DNA from: Druceiella hillmani
Taxonomy: Eukaryota > Arthropoda > Insecta > Lepidoptera > Hepialidae
Length of the DNA stretch: 64,000 nt
Reading direction: 5' to 3'
Assembly (NCBI GenBank): GCA_039881145.1
Contig: JAYKKI010000006.1
Location: 16,253,501-16,317,500 of the forward strand
Shown: piece after piece, positions 13,166-24,574 of the stretch
How the letters are laid out: each line of letters opens with the position of its first letter
Position numbering within the stretch: the stretch's first letter is position 1
Notes under the pieces: model-generated
Told to the model about the DNA's origin: nothing
Databases searched by the model: none
Seen by the model: the letters and a program-made list of their open reading frames with translations, nothing else
Position numbers and translations under genes: made by a program

Positions 13166-13884
13166 ATGATGAAAATAAGAAGTCACTTTTTCGTTGTATA
13201 ATTTTTCTTTCAATATATAATTTTTCACACATTTTTTGTCTTAGTTTACACTTTATTATATTTACTTCGATGTTAAATCATTAATAAAGTTAACTTACGT
13301 TAAGCTAATCGAAAATACGTGAGACTTTTTTATGACTGGGAGGGAAACGTTGATATGAAGCATCCCAAAACAGTTTCTCATTTTAATTAAGATTTCTATT
13401 TCTTATCTCATATAATAATTTATATAATAAAATTGGAAAGAGGTCATGTCTATGTGCGCATAACACAAAAATCCACCAGGGACTTAACTGAACCGAGAAC
13501 GAAACATTTTTATATCGTAGAAGCTTCGTCAACCTCTGTATTAGTAACCGTGATACTATTTTTTATAGAGATTGAGAAATTGAAAATTAAATTACTAATT
13601 AATTACATAACGGGGACATCGGTTTCTTTTTTAAATAACCGTCATAAATTTGTAGTTTTTATGTGAAACATCTATAGGGGCAGGTATAAACCGGATCGTT
13701 GGCGTGGCGACGCTTGCCGTGGCGACGGGTCGCCACGCTATACTAAGGTATATACATAGTCTATATGTAGTAGAGTGTACGGTATGGTGACATATCGCCA
13801 TGCGCAAACGACTACGCGACCCTCTCCTCACTCAATTCGACGCTGTTGTTTTTCTACGGTACACATAAACTGTGCTTTATTATT
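13166..13884. other. non-coding DNA with a GC-rich hairpin
   Basis: No gene supported. At about 13700-13740 the arms gcgtggcgac and gtcgccacgc form a 10-bp inverted repeat within a GC-rich patch, perhaps part of an unidentified element adjoining the 192-bp triplicate. Confidence 0.45.
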
Positions 13885-14452
13885 TTTGTATTAATTGTAA
13901 ATAATTGTTTATTAAATAAAGTCACCATTTTCTGTAAGAAATTCGTAATACTTTATTTTTTCATTATGCTATATTTAGTTCCTGTAATAATCTTGTCTTT
14001 TATGCATATTACTTGTACGAACACGATGTTTCACATCTGCCAGGCGTCCCGTGACGGCTCACTGTTTTTTTTAAATTTTTGTATTAATTGTAAATAAATT
14101 TTTATTACATAAAGTCACCATTTTCTGTAAGAAATTCGTAATACTTTATTTTTTCATTATGCTATATTTAGTTCCTGTAATAATCTTGTCTTTTATGCAT
14201 ATTACTTGTACGAACACAATGTTTCACAACTGCCAGGCGTCCCGTGACGGCTCACTGTTTTTTTTTGTTTTTGTATTAATTGTAAGTAAATGTTTACTAA
14301 ATAAAGTCACCATTTTCTGTAAGAAATTCGTAATACTTTATTATTTCATTATGCTATATTTAGTTCCTGTAATAATCTTGTCTTTTATGCATATTACTTG
14401 TACGAACACGATGTTTCACATCTGCCAGGCGTCCCGTGACGGCTCATTGTTT
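13885..14452. repeat. 192-bp unit tandemly triplicated
   Basis: Three head-to-tail copies with a period of 192-193 bp; the block gtcaccattttctgtaagaa begins at 13921, 14114 and 14306. Each copy ends with ccaggcgtcccgtgacggctca followed by a T-rich stretch. Copies differ at a few sites only, so amplification is fairly recent. Confidence 0.9.
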
Positions 14453-14789
14453 AATTCTACGCTAGATGGCGGTATTTATCTTGTTTTAAATATTTATTTT
14501 TAACTTAATACTGCATTTATATTTATCTATTAACTGTGGACATGATTTCTTTCTGAATAACCATAAAATGAGAGAAATGCCTCAAAGTAGTAGTTGAGTT
14601 ATTTTGTCGAAGACTACATAAGTTAGACAAAAATGTACTTATAACTGCAAAGTTTCCCTATATGCGACATATGAGCGGTCACAAACAGCAGTTAGTCGCT
14701 TATTATATCCATCCCTTAGTGATAAAAATGTATCTATGTGATCTAAATAAGAATTTAAATATAACTAACTCCTATCTAGTAAACGTTTA

Positions 14790-15800
14790 TAAAACGTGAC
14801 ATAGTGCCGGGAGCTCATGATTAGCAGAGTTAGTCGGGCTCCATGTTTCTCTGGAGATTTGAGCGATGAAAAAGCAACAATGAGAATTCGTTCAAAACGA
14901 AGCAGTCTTTCATCTTGATTAGAGGTTTCCGAAGCACGCTTATACAATTTTGACGCTCTCGTTCAGTAGCAAGCCTTGCCTCACGACCTTCATTTTATAT
15001 CTATGGCCTTATTTCTCAAATTTTATTAAGCGTTTCTTGGATACTGAGATAAAGTTTACTTTTGAAGTAAAACTTCTTTACGCACGCCTGACTTGGAGAG
15101 TAAGCTGGTGAATGCGTGACGAGAGCGTTACGAAAAGTGTGATCGGACGAGGCGAATGGAAGTTGAGAGGGAGATATAAGTTAGTGAAGAGAGAAAGAGA
15201 GAGAGAGTTACGTTTCGTATACTACTGTAGGAACAAGAGAGAGAGGTGCGAGCACACATTTTCTTTCTCTCCTTCTCTCATAGCCAGTTATGTTTCGTAT
15301 ATCTAAGACACAGTTCAAGCCTATTGTCTGTATCACACTGTAGGAGCAAGAGAGAGCAGTGCGCGCGCACATTTTCTTTCTCTTTTCCTCTTATAGCCAG
15401 TGCATGAAATATTTATATGTGCGAGTTTGCTAGCGTTACGCGAACGGTGATTTTTTTATTATTTTGTAATCTCATTTCGTTCTTGAACAATTTTATAAAT
15501 TATTATTTTATTCAATACATTAAATATTCTACGTTTAAAGAGAATAAAATTGTAAATTCATTTTAAAGTTCATATTTTGAGAATTTGAAGTTTTACTTCA
15601 GTCGTGTGGTCTAAAGCACACTCGTTTTTTAAATTGTCAAAAGATCCATGCAGTTCTGATATTTTTCTTTGGAGGTATTGTTTTAGTAAAAAATGATTCA
15701 AGAACATCTCTTAAAAATAAAGCCAAATTATAAAAAAATAGACACTTTGTTCACCTGTGACATAGTGCAGGGAGCTCACGATTAGCAGAGTTAGTTAGTA
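14790..15800. repeat. unidentified dispersed repeat with flanking direct repeats
   Basis: A 37-bp block (gtgacatagtgc, gggagctca, gattagcagagttagt) occurs at about 14798 and again at about 15757 with few differences. Between them lie two GAAGTWWWACTTC segments (15062 and 15586) and two diverged copies of a segment ending agccagt (about 15217-15290 and 15330-15405), each carrying GA-rich and CT-rich tracts. This looks like a non-autonomous element or a duplicated unit, but the class is unknown. Confidence 0.5.
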
Positions 15801-16351
15801 ATAAAAAGAGTCAAAACGTCTAACCAATTGTGTTCAAACCACAGAACTCATTTTGGTAAAAAAAACGTGTTTTAAGTTCTGTCAATAAACACAATACTTA
15901 TTGTCGTATTCAAAAACCTTCTCCATGTTTCATCTTCATTTAAGTAACATGATGTCATCTTCATGAAATCATTGCATGGAGAGGGTTTTTTTTATTTTTC
16001 CATACCCTGTGCCACCAGTTGAGCACGTTTAAACCATGAGACTATAACCATTACAAACTTTTTTCAAATAAGTCGCTTTGTATTGAAATTTTGAATTACC
16101 ATATCTTTTCTTCTCGTATATTGATAAAGATGAAAGAATGCTTAAATATTAACCAGATTGGACAAAATTTACTAATGAAATCGCACAATATACTAATAGC
16201 GGATCTTGCTTGATGCACTAGGCAATAAAATAAACTCACAGACAAAAAATCCAAAAATAAGCTTTTTGTGTGCCATTATTTGGATTGTATTCCACTAAAT
16301 CACGGTTTGGCAAGTATGTCGATACAAGGACACATCAATTCTACAACTTTG

Positions 16352-16352
<1 letters not shown>
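15801..16352. other. AT-rich DNA, nothing recognised
   Basis: No coding region, repeat or element supported. Confidence 0.5.
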
Positions 16353-16528
<176 letters not shown>

Positions 16529-16859
16529 TAACTGCAATATCGTCACTGTATAGACCCTTGGACCACAGTGGGAAAATGTTTATAGGCACAATTATTGTAA
16601 CGCGAAAAGCGACAAACCTCACTACTTCGTTATATTATAATACTTTTATAAAGAACTAGCTAGGGTAGCCGGCTTTGCTCATGGAGTTGATGTAAGATTG
16701 TGTGGTAGTTGTAATAAATGGATAAACTTGAAAATATAAGAGGTAAAAAATATTTACTGAAAATATGTAATAACTATTTACAATAATTGTTTATAAACAA
16801 CATTTTTCATTTTGTTATCCGGGGTGTATATGCTCAAATTTTTCGAATTTCCTACTCGA

Positions 16860-18404
16860 GAGCTAGCTGCGTATAGCTGACCGCGAGCAAAACAGGATTC
16901 TTTGAAGTTGAAGTCGCAATATTTTATAATTAACAAAGCGCAAGGATAACGCTTTGCTAATTGTAAAACTATAGGTTAATTTTATTGAAAATTGCAGTCT
17001 TTTAAATTGAAATGGCAGTTCAGTAGAGATCAGTGGTATTCTGGGAAAAACACTGTGTGTCCTTTAACTTTTCCAGTCATAAGTTCGGCTTCGTTGATGT
17101 TATTTGATAGTCGTTTGACGATTATCCTTGTTCCATTACATATATTTTGGTGAGTTGAAATTTCTGAGTGGTATGATCGGAGATCCAATTTTCAGTCGAA
17201 GGCAGTGTAATGGCATTCCTGGCACTTGCAAAGAGTTTAAAAATTCTGTAGGGAAGTTGACACTTTCTTCAACGCTAACCATAGTGTCGATTAATTTGTA
17301 TAATCTCTCTTCACCAAGAATTTTTTTTTTAATATTAAAGTTAATACTACTATTTTTAGTTGCCGAAATTGCCCTCTGAAATAGTCACTCCGGATTGATA
17401 TAGTTGTGAACAATGTTTGGATAAATTTGGTCGATGAGTTCATTCTCAGTGGTGGCTGTGTTGCAGAAATCACTGTTGAGTTCAATGAAGCCGGTCGTCT
17501 GGTCAGTAGGACATGTGCCTCCGCCAATTTGTAAAAGTTTTTGAGCAAAATGTTCTGTTAATTAATCTTTTGATAGTTCAACTCTCACATTTTTTGTTAG
17601 ACGCCGTATTTGTATGTAAGGTCAGAGATGAGATTTTTTTAAGCATACATTGATTTCATCTGCTGGTGTTGACTTGGGGATAACTGGAAGTATTTGTCGG
17701 AAATCTCGTGAGCTTATGAGTAGAGCTCCTCCCTTCGCTTCAGAGTTTCCTCGCAAGTCGTGTGATGATCTGTCCATGACTTCGAGTTATTTTTTATGTG
17801 CCTTTGTGCATTGGTCCCAGAAGATAATTTTAGGTTGTTTTAGAAGTTCGCCTCGTCCAAATGCTTTTGAGATTTTACATACTGGGAATTGTTCTTCGGC
17901 TATATTCAACGATAGTTATAGGGTGGAATGGATAGTTCGTTCTCCTTCCATAAGTGTGGCGGCAGTGAAGGATGATGCCAGTGTAAGTGCGATGTGTTAT
18001 TTAGCACGTAACTCTGCCAGCAATCGAGTTATCACTAACGTTTTCTCAGTGCCGTCTGGTGCGTCCAAGTCAATAATTCCGCTAGTGTTGTTGTAGATCC
18101 GGTCCATGATAACGTTGTACATTTTTTTTATATTATCATTAAGGAGGGGTTTATTGCGAGCAAAATATTGAAGTGGTTCGTGGATGCTGTAGCTTTTTCC
18201 TATGTAATTTCGAAGTTTAGCACACTAAAGGCATCTTCTCGTTATGTTGGCAGTCCAAGTTGTACTAAGGTCTGGTTTTTTAATGATAAACATTTGTCTT
18301 GTAGGCGAATGAGTATGGCGAATGTTTCGTTGAAGACGTTGTCGTTCAATTTGACGGCCAGTTCCGAATGAGCTTGTCGGATTTGGTACAGTATGTCATC
18401 TCTC
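16860..18404 (-). pseudogene. Helitron helicase, C-terminal half
   Basis: Minus-strand fragments of a Pif1-like helicase. The segment MRDDILYQIRQAHSELAVKL, then ILIRLQDKCLSLKN, lies at 18404-18242 just beyond the LINE insertion. The middle part (17548-17291) includes PASLNSTVISATQPPLRMN. The C-terminal part is at about 17240-16880, with NGTRIIVKRL, MTGKVKGHTVFFPRIPL and a decayed INKAQGQT region. Stops and shifts occur throughout. In intact Helitrons this domain unwinds DNA 5' to 3' during rolling-circle transposition. Confidence 0.75.
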
Positions 18405-18413
18405 ATACTCACT
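18405..18413. repeat. LINE target-site duplication, left copy
   Basis: atactcact, identical to 21583-21591 on the other side of the R1-clade element. With one copy and the LINE removed, the Helitron frame reads straight through (...NPKQLWYSFQVSMRDDILY). Confidence 0.9.
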
Positions 18414-18420
18414 AGAGAAA

Positions 18421-18921
18421 CTCCCTGCGGTAATAATCTACGATGTGCCCAAGGACCTGACAAACGAGGAATTTATACAGGTGCTGAAGGATGAAAATCT
18501 CAACGAATTCCCCACTTGTGACCTGGACAAAATAAGAGCCAACGCGCGTACCTCACGTGCAGGAAACAAAAATTTCGTGCTGGAGCTGCCTCAAGCTATG
18601 AGAGAGCGCCTATTGAAAGCGGGCCATGTATTTTTTCAATGGACCTCGTGCAGGGTAGCGGACTTCGTGCAGGTGACCAGATGTTTTAGATGCCACCTCT
18701 ATGGTCATGTGGCAAAGCACTGTAAAGACGAGCTCTTTTGCAATAGATGCACGAAAAAGGGACACGACGGCAAAGATTGCCCTAGTGTTCCTGCGACTGA
18801 CATCTGTGTCACCTGCACTCGCTTCAAGAAGGAAGCAGGACACCGAGTCGGCACTGATGCCTGCCCTGCATTCAGGGCAGCATTGGAGAGAACGGTGAGA
18901 CAAACGGCCTACTCACCATAA
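18421..18921 (+). pseudogene. R1-clade ORF1 (gag-like), N-terminally truncated
   Basis: An open frame continues from the truncated 5' edge of the LINE to a TAA/TAG-type stop at 18921. The visible protein holds an RRM-like region (IIYDVPKDLTNEEFIQVLKD) followed by three zinc knuckles typical of R1/TRAS ORF1: CFRCHLYGHVAKHC, CNRCTKKGHDGKDC and CVTCTRFKKEAGHRVGTDAC. In this clade ORF1 binds the element RNA. The N-terminal half is missing because of 5' truncation, so no proper start exists. Confidence 0.85.
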
Positions 18922-18922
18922 G

Positions 18923-19212
18923 CTGGATTTCATCCAGCTGAATGCAGGGCGGGGCTCGACGGTCATGACCGAGCTCTCGATGACCCTTAGAGACCACGGT
19001 AAGTTTTGCATCGCGTGTGTGCAGGAGCAATACGCCCCTAGGGGGAGCAGCCTGGGATTGGAACCCTTCCTCGTTCTGGAGAAGGGGCCTCATCCTAAGG
19101 CCGCGATTGTCCTTGACCCGCAAGGGCTGGGCGTCCTGTTCCTGGAGCACCTGTCGACAGAGCATTGCGTAGTGGCCCAGATTTCTCTCGGTCCGGTACA
19201 TATTATGGTAAT
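18923..19212 (+). pseudogene. R1-clade endonuclease, N-terminal remnant
   Basis: Just after ORF1 a second frame reads LDFIQLNAGRGSTVMTELSM and then CVQEQYAPRGSSLG. This is the start of an apurinic-type endonuclease domain; the VQEQY stretch corresponds to the usual QEP motif. It runs to about 19205 (VVAQISLGPVHIMVI), where the catalytic half of the domain is absent and the frame shifts into the linker preceding the reverse transcriptase. About 150 residues are estimated to be missing by comparison with family organisation. Confidence 0.75.
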
Positions 19213-21447
19213 ACGTACCGCAGGAAGAGACGTAACTACCAGCGCGCTAAGAACCACGGAACTGATTGGGAACTTGTAGAGGCTCACCGGGTGGCCTTAG
19301 TAGACGCCCGGTGTAACTATAATAGAGAGGTTAAGCGGGCTAGGCGCTCCCATTTCCGGGACTTTGTTTCTAGAATAGGTAATTCGGATCCCTGGGGTGC
19401 CGTATACAGAAGTGTACGGAGCCCCTTGAAACCCTTTGTTTTTAGCGCCCTTAAGAGGACCGATGGGAGTTACACCGGGAACATTCGCGAGACCCTCGAA
19501 TATCTTTTGACATCTCTCTTCCCTGACGACGACCCTGACCTCGACACCGTCGAACAGCGGAGTCTCAGGTACGTAACGAGCATATTTCCAGATAGCAGTT
19601 CAGATCCGGAGCTGCGGCACTCGGAGTTGGACGTCATCGTGGAGAACCTTGACCCGAAAAAGGCCCCAGGTATTGATAGAATCGATAATCGGCTAGTCAA
19701 AAGAGTATGGAAAATCGCGGCGCATGAGATACTTGCGATCTTTAATCGCTGCCTGCGCACGGGCCACTTTCCGAAGATCTGGAAAGTGGGGAGGCTTAAA
19801 GTCATACCGAAGAGTAATGGGAAATCGCCTAGCGATCCAAAATTTTACAGACTCATTACGCTCCTTCCAGCCTTCGGGAAGTTGCTCGAGCGAGTTGTGG
19901 CAGCGCGTTTATTGGCGCAGCTATCTCATTCGCCGGGATCCGAGAGACAGTTCGGTTTCCGTCCCGGAGTATCCACTTCTGACGCGATTACTTCAGCTTT
20001 GTCCTGGGTCGATTCGTGCCAGGACAAATACGTGCTTGGTATTTTTCTGGATATCTCCGGCGCGTTTGATAATGCCTGGTGGCCAGCCATTCTGACCGCG
20101 TTAGAGTCCCGGGGAGTGTCAACGGACCTCCGCCGGATCATTATGGACTATTTTTGTGATCGAGTTGTCTTTTTACAGGATGGAGACACTGAAGTAAGGA
20201 AAACGTTGACCAGGGGCTGCCCGCAAGGCTCGGTCCTTGGACCAATCCTGTGGAACGTGATGTTCGATGGTATACTCGCGATACCCCTTCCGGGATGCGG
20301 TACCATCGCGTATGCGGACGACACTCTGCTGTTGGTCGGAGGATTGAGCCGAAGAGAATTAGAGAACCGGGCGGCGGACTCCCTCGCCAAGCTACATGAC
20401 TGGGGCATTAAGAACAAGCTCTGCTTTGCCCCACAAAAGTCCGAGGCCGTCCTATTTAAGGGCAGGCTGGCGAGGGAGCCGTCTGTGACTATGGCTGGCG
20501 CTAGAATCGGCGTGCGGGATCATGTGACCTACCTGGGCGTGGTCCTCGATTCACGACGGAGCTTTTTACCGCAGGCGCGGTACATAGGGGAGAGGGCCCG
20601 AGTTGCCTTCCACGCCATGGCCCGGCTTGCCGGTGCCGGCTGGGGGCTTAATAACTCGACCCTCAAGCTGATGTATACGGCAATATACCTCGGTATATTG
20701 GCCTATGCGCCATCGGTTTGGGCTTCGTGGTGCGTCGGAGTCCAGCAAGTAAGACGGGTGGTGCTACGATCGCAGCGTGCGCCGCTGATGGCGCTGACCA
20801 AGGCCTACAGGACCTGCTCGACGGATGCTTTGCCGGTTTTGGCAGGTCTCCTACCTGCCGACCTCGCGATTGCAGAACGCGCGGCAAACTTCACCCTGGC
20901 TCGAGGCAAGAGTTTTACTGCGGGTCCGTTGAATTTTGAGTATTTAGCAGATGAACCCCTTGCAACTAGAAAGAGACGTATTTTAGAGATCGTCGTCGCT
21001 CACTGGCAGTCAAGATGGTCCTCCCCCTATTCCAAGGGGGAAACGACTAGGTTGTTCTTTCCCGATGTTTCCGAGCGGTTGAGTAAGAACTGGCTCGCCT
21101 CCGATTACTACGTTTCCCAATTCTTAACGGGACATGGCGCATTTCGTGCCAGTTTGTTTAGATTTGCCCTCAGAGATAGCCCGGCGTGTTCCTGCGGATT
21201 TGAGACGCAGGACATGAATCATATCCTATTCCACTGTAGTGAGCACGACGATGCGCGTAGAGTTTTGTTAGAGAGCATACGTCTAAATAGTAACGTAGAA
21301 GCACGCGAAGACTTAGAACGAGGTATCTTTAGTCACCGAGACTTGGTTGGGAATGGTCCGATCTTTGAGTCATTTAGAGCGTTCGCTAAATGCGTTCTTG
21401 AAAAAATGGAGATCCTAAATGACACATTGAGCAGGAGCAGACTCTAA
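19165..21447 (+). pseudogene. R1-clade reverse transcriptase, open but endonuclease-deleted
   Basis: A 760-codon open frame. Residues 15-60 are the basic linker (YRRKRRNYQRAK). The reverse transcriptase motifs follow in order: a PGIDRIDNRLVKR block near 175, FGFRPGVSTSDA near 262, FLDISGAFDNAWWP near 293, RGCPQGSVLGP near 350, and the catalytic YADD near 383. The C-terminal zinc motif CSCGFETQDMNHILFHC lies near 675. The SGAFDNAWWP variant is characteristic of the R1/TRAS group. The nominal start is not real: ORF2 should begin at about 18923 with the endonuclease. No stop disrupts 2.3 kb, so the copy is young or recently deleted; without endonuclease it would not be autonomous for target-primed insertion. 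Confidence 0.9.
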
Positions 21448-21582
21448 CCCTGTTGGGTGGAAGCGCTGTGATTGTAGATACGGGACACTATTAGGGGACT
21501 TTCGAAGGTCCCCTTTTTGTATGAGGCGGGTTGTTACGGGTCCCAGGAGGGGCCCTGAGACTACCCGGGTGGTATGGCGGGA

Positions 21583-21591
21583 ATACTCACT
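21583..21591. repeat. LINE target-site duplication, right copy
   Basis: atactcact, perfect match to 18405-18413. Confidence 0.9.
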
Positions 21592-23060
21592 TGGAAGGAG
21601 TACCATAGCTGTTTTGGATTCGATGGGTTACATGTAAGTATTATAGCGAATAAGCCTCTGATTTGTTCAGCCGAGGCTGTGAGTGAGGCTTCTTGTAGTG
21701 TTCATTCCCAGTGGTTGTCGTTTTCCAGTATTCCTAAGCGTTGGTTACCTATGCCAGACGTACAGAGAAGCATCTGTACGTCTGGCACAGGTAACTGTCA
21801 ACAGTTTTGAGATCTGTAAAACTTGTCGGTCCCCGGTGTAACAACATTCGGAGATAGAAACATTCGGCGTAGTTCGTATGTATGGTGTATATTCGATCTA
21901 GAGCGTTAGTTTTCATGATTCCTGGACGATCCTCTAATGGAATTCCTTTTTTTCGTCATTGAAAGATTTTTCTTGTTGTGTTCCACGTATAATAGGTAAG
22001 GACGTTGAAATATAGTAATGTTTTTAGCGAATGGATCCGTTTGGCGTAATTGGAAAAAAGTTGTTAATGTTGTGTTCTTAGGTGATTTGCTTGCAATTTT
22101 TCTGGCGGTGTCTTTTATGAAGTAAATTCTCTGTCCATTCTCCATATGTACTGCTAGTTGTTGCAGAATTGGTTCGTGTTCGTGTATGGGAAAACCCAAA
22201 AATCCGCCACGCTGCTTCGTTACTGTTGATGTATCTTCCCATTTGGTAACTGAGGCTTTATTGTTCGCTGTCTTTGGCTATTTAAAATACTGCCATGTTA
22301 CTGGTTTTATTCACATACTTACAAATATATTTAATGAATTTCACTGAATTGCATTATTCTACGTTTATGTATGCTTGGGACATTTTGGAAAGTAGTGGGT
22401 TATATGGTACTATCCATTGTTTATCTATTTCCAGTTAGTCTCTACCTCTTATTCGTATTTTTGGTGTGAAGCCACCTTTTTTGGGTGATCATCATCTGTA
22501 TTTGAGATAGCCATCATCTCCGGTTTGTGTGTCGTCTACATAAGATTTTGGGTATTTTTTTGTACATTTTCCATCACTTATATATGATAAATTGGGTTTT
22601 AATGGCTCGCATGGTCAATGAATCATGCTTTTTACACCTACGTCGTACAGCTCTAGATCTTCTTGTAGATTGGATAATTCATCTCGGATGATTTTGTCGA
22701 TATCCGTGAAATAAATGCTGTCGTGTAGCCATATGAGATTATATGAGGGTTTTTCTCGGAAAATTTGGGCTATTATGCCGCGTCGATTCATGGGGGTTTG
22801 TCTGTATCTTAGTTGTTTTTTTTATTTCAGGGCCACGATGAGTTGCATGTGAATGTTATAAAGAGGTCAGGTCGTTCATATTTTATTACGTCGGTCATGA
22901 CATATTGAGTGTATTCGTACATATGTCTTGGACTTCCTATGTAAGATGAGGATAAGATTACCATCGTTCCAATGTCGTCAATGCTTTCGTCCTTTATGAT
23001 CGCATCTTGAAGGAGGATGTATTCTTCCGTGCTTAGTTTCTTCTGATTCAGTCTTACGTA
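21592..23060 (-). pseudogene. Helitron Rep-helicase, middle part
   Basis: Minus-strand fragments in order. About 23000-22830: MVILSSSYIGSPRHMYEY, then DLFITFTCNSSWP. About 22500-22380: GGFTPKIRIRGRD, IDKQWIVPYNPLLS and QAYINVE. 22199-21906: FPIHEHEPILQQLAVHMENG. About 21720-21592: LGILENDNHWE, then SAEQIRGLFAIILTCNPSN, ending at KQLWYSFQ beside the LINE. The HUH-type catalytic histidines could not be identified in the decayed frame. Many stops are present. Confidence 0.75.
21744..21795. repeat. 23-bp inverted duplication inside the Helitron
   Basis: gttacctatgccagacgtac at the left is mirrored by gtacgtctggcacaggtaac at the right. Arms are 23 bp with one mismatch around a 6-bp loop (gaagca). 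The right arm read on the minus strand encodes the normal Helitron motif YLCQTYR; the left arm is an inverted copy breaking the frame before RLGILEND. Confidence 0.9.
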
Positions 23061-23076
23061 AAGTATCCGTTCTGCT

Positions 23077-24313
23077 TTATTTTCGCATATCTACCAGGAA
23101 TTCTTGGAATAAACGGCAAGTATTGAGAATATGTACGTTTAATTGTCTCTGATCGTTAAGCGATAAGCATATAACTCCTTGGAAGTGACTTTTTTGTTGA
23201 TTTCTATGCCTGTTAAAATGATGTCCGTCCTCTCCGTGCAGAAATATTAATGGATATTGGAGAGCATCATATGAACGGTGTTTTTCTGTAATACATTGTA
23301 GTCCTTCTCTTCTTCGTTGTACAATTATGTCACGGCTTGTGTTTTCATTGTCCATAATTACGATGGCGACTTTGTCTATCTGAGGTGCATTAAATGGAAG
23401 TTCCTGTTCTCCAGGTGGTCTCTTGTCGGCTCGAATTATAACTTTATAGTCATCATAAATCATTCGTTCTAGTACTGTTTTGAATATGTGAATAAGTTGA
23501 TTGTATTTGTGTAAGATCCTCTGTACATCTTGGATTGTTTCTCGTTTCAATCCACTAATAAACATCAGTGGAGTGTATCATTGGTCAATTTCTGTTACTT
23601 CATCTCCGATGAAATATACTTGCAGGAATTTATAGTCTTCGTTGGATAGTGGTAGTCATGATCCCATTTTGTGATAGATTTGTTCTTGTATGAAAAAAAC
23701 ATAATCGATTTCAAACTCTTTTAGTATTGATGGAAGTGACACCGAATATCAGTAATTTAGAAACAGGCGTTGTACGCTTTTATATTTCGAAGAAAGTGTT
23801 TTGATTCTGGGGTTTCCCCGGTCATGTAATGTAGAAATTCCTGCCGAGGCGCTTCCAGTGGTGGTAAACAAATTTTTCCATTCATGCCACATATGCTTGG
23901 TGTTTCTCTATTGGATTTTTTCGCGCTGCAAAATTGGCAGATGTTTTCCATTTTTTCAATTACAACGTATTTGTGTTTGTTATTTTCTTTTGTCGGGTCG
24001 TAGTGGACTGCTGTGACATTGTTAGGTTGTACTATTTACTTATGATCGTCCGCGCTTCTCGTAGGGTGATATTTTCTGGGATGGCTTGCGTTTGCAGTCT
24101 CTTATTGTAAGATTGTGTCGCAATTCTTGATTCTTCAATTCGTTCATTTCGTTGTTCTTCTGTTTCTCTACTTCTCTCGGTGCTCATTCTCGTTCGTTGG
24201 GAACGTAAACGTGCTTCGTGCTCTTATACTGTTTCATTTTTGCGCTGTTCCTTTTGTTTTCGCCATTTTGCTTCAGAACTGGCAAGATTTCCTCCTCTTT
24301 TACGCTTGGGCAT
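23077..24313 (-). pseudogene. Helitron Rep-helicase, N-terminal part
   Basis: The proposed start codon is at 24313 (MPKRKRGGNLASSEAKWRK), followed by a charged region rich in Arg/Glu (TERSRETEEQRNERIEESR), interrupted by a TAA within 30 codons. Next comes a Cys motif (MENICQFCSAKK at about 23951) with ETPSICGMNGKICLPPL and the block ETPESKHFLRNIKAYN. The Helitron helicase-like domain follows at 23565-23077, with VAIVIMDNENTSRDIIVQRR and EKHRSYDALQYPLIFLHGED. These motifs are diagnostic for animal Helitron proteins. At least two stops and several shifts make it inactive. Confidence 0.8.
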
Positions 24314-24477
24314 TGTATAAAATATAAATTAAATCAACTTTTTATTAAGAAATACACAAAGTACCCTTTAAACACTTTTCACACTCTATTTTCGATTTAT
24401 ATTCAGTCACTGTATCGCTTTGATTACTCAAACTTCACTATTTGTTTTTATTCACTCACTGCACTTCACTGATAAGA

Positions 24478-24517
24478 AACTGACGTTCGAACCCACGATG
24501 AATCTTTCTTTATATAC
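24478..24517 (-). promoter_or_regulatory. Helitron core promoter (TATA box and TCAGTT initiator)
   Basis: On the minus strand ggggtatataaag (TATA at about 24516-24509) is followed about 33 bp later by TCAGTT (24483-24478), the arthropod initiator consensus. This places a leader of about 170 nt before the proposed Rep-helicase start at 24313. The spacing is that of a normal TATA promoter. Confidence 0.65.
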
Positions 24518-24574
24518 CCCTACCAATGGGTAACCTCACACATACAAAAAAAAGGCTTCGAATGGTTCACGATT

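Larger units (their letters stand above)
18414..21582 (+). mobile_element. R1-clade non-LTR retrotransposon, 5' truncated
   Basis: A 3.17-kb LINE, much more GC-rich than its surroundings, flanked by a perfect 9-bp target duplication. It starts inside ORF1, carries the three zinc knuckles, loses much of the endonuclease, and keeps a complete open reverse transcriptase and C-terminal region. The 3' UTR (21448-21582) has no poly(A) tail, as is common in R1-type elements. It contains a short hairpin ggggactttcgaaggtcccc. The insertion is inside the Helitron, so it is younger than that element. Confidence 0.9.

Noticed and set aside
14159..14503. 114-codon open frame
   Set aside because: It runs through the 192-bp tandem repeat and simply repeats the same hydrophobic segment; no domain.
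15112..15306. Arg/Glu-rich open frame
   Set aside because: Product of a GA-rich simple sequence.
19470..20887. Many minus-strand and out-of-frame open frames over the LINE
   Set aside because: Shadows of the GC-rich reverse transcriptase frame.
18414..21582. LINE taken as an intact, active element
   Set aside because: 5' truncated in ORF1 and missing the endonuclease core with a frame change at about 19205.
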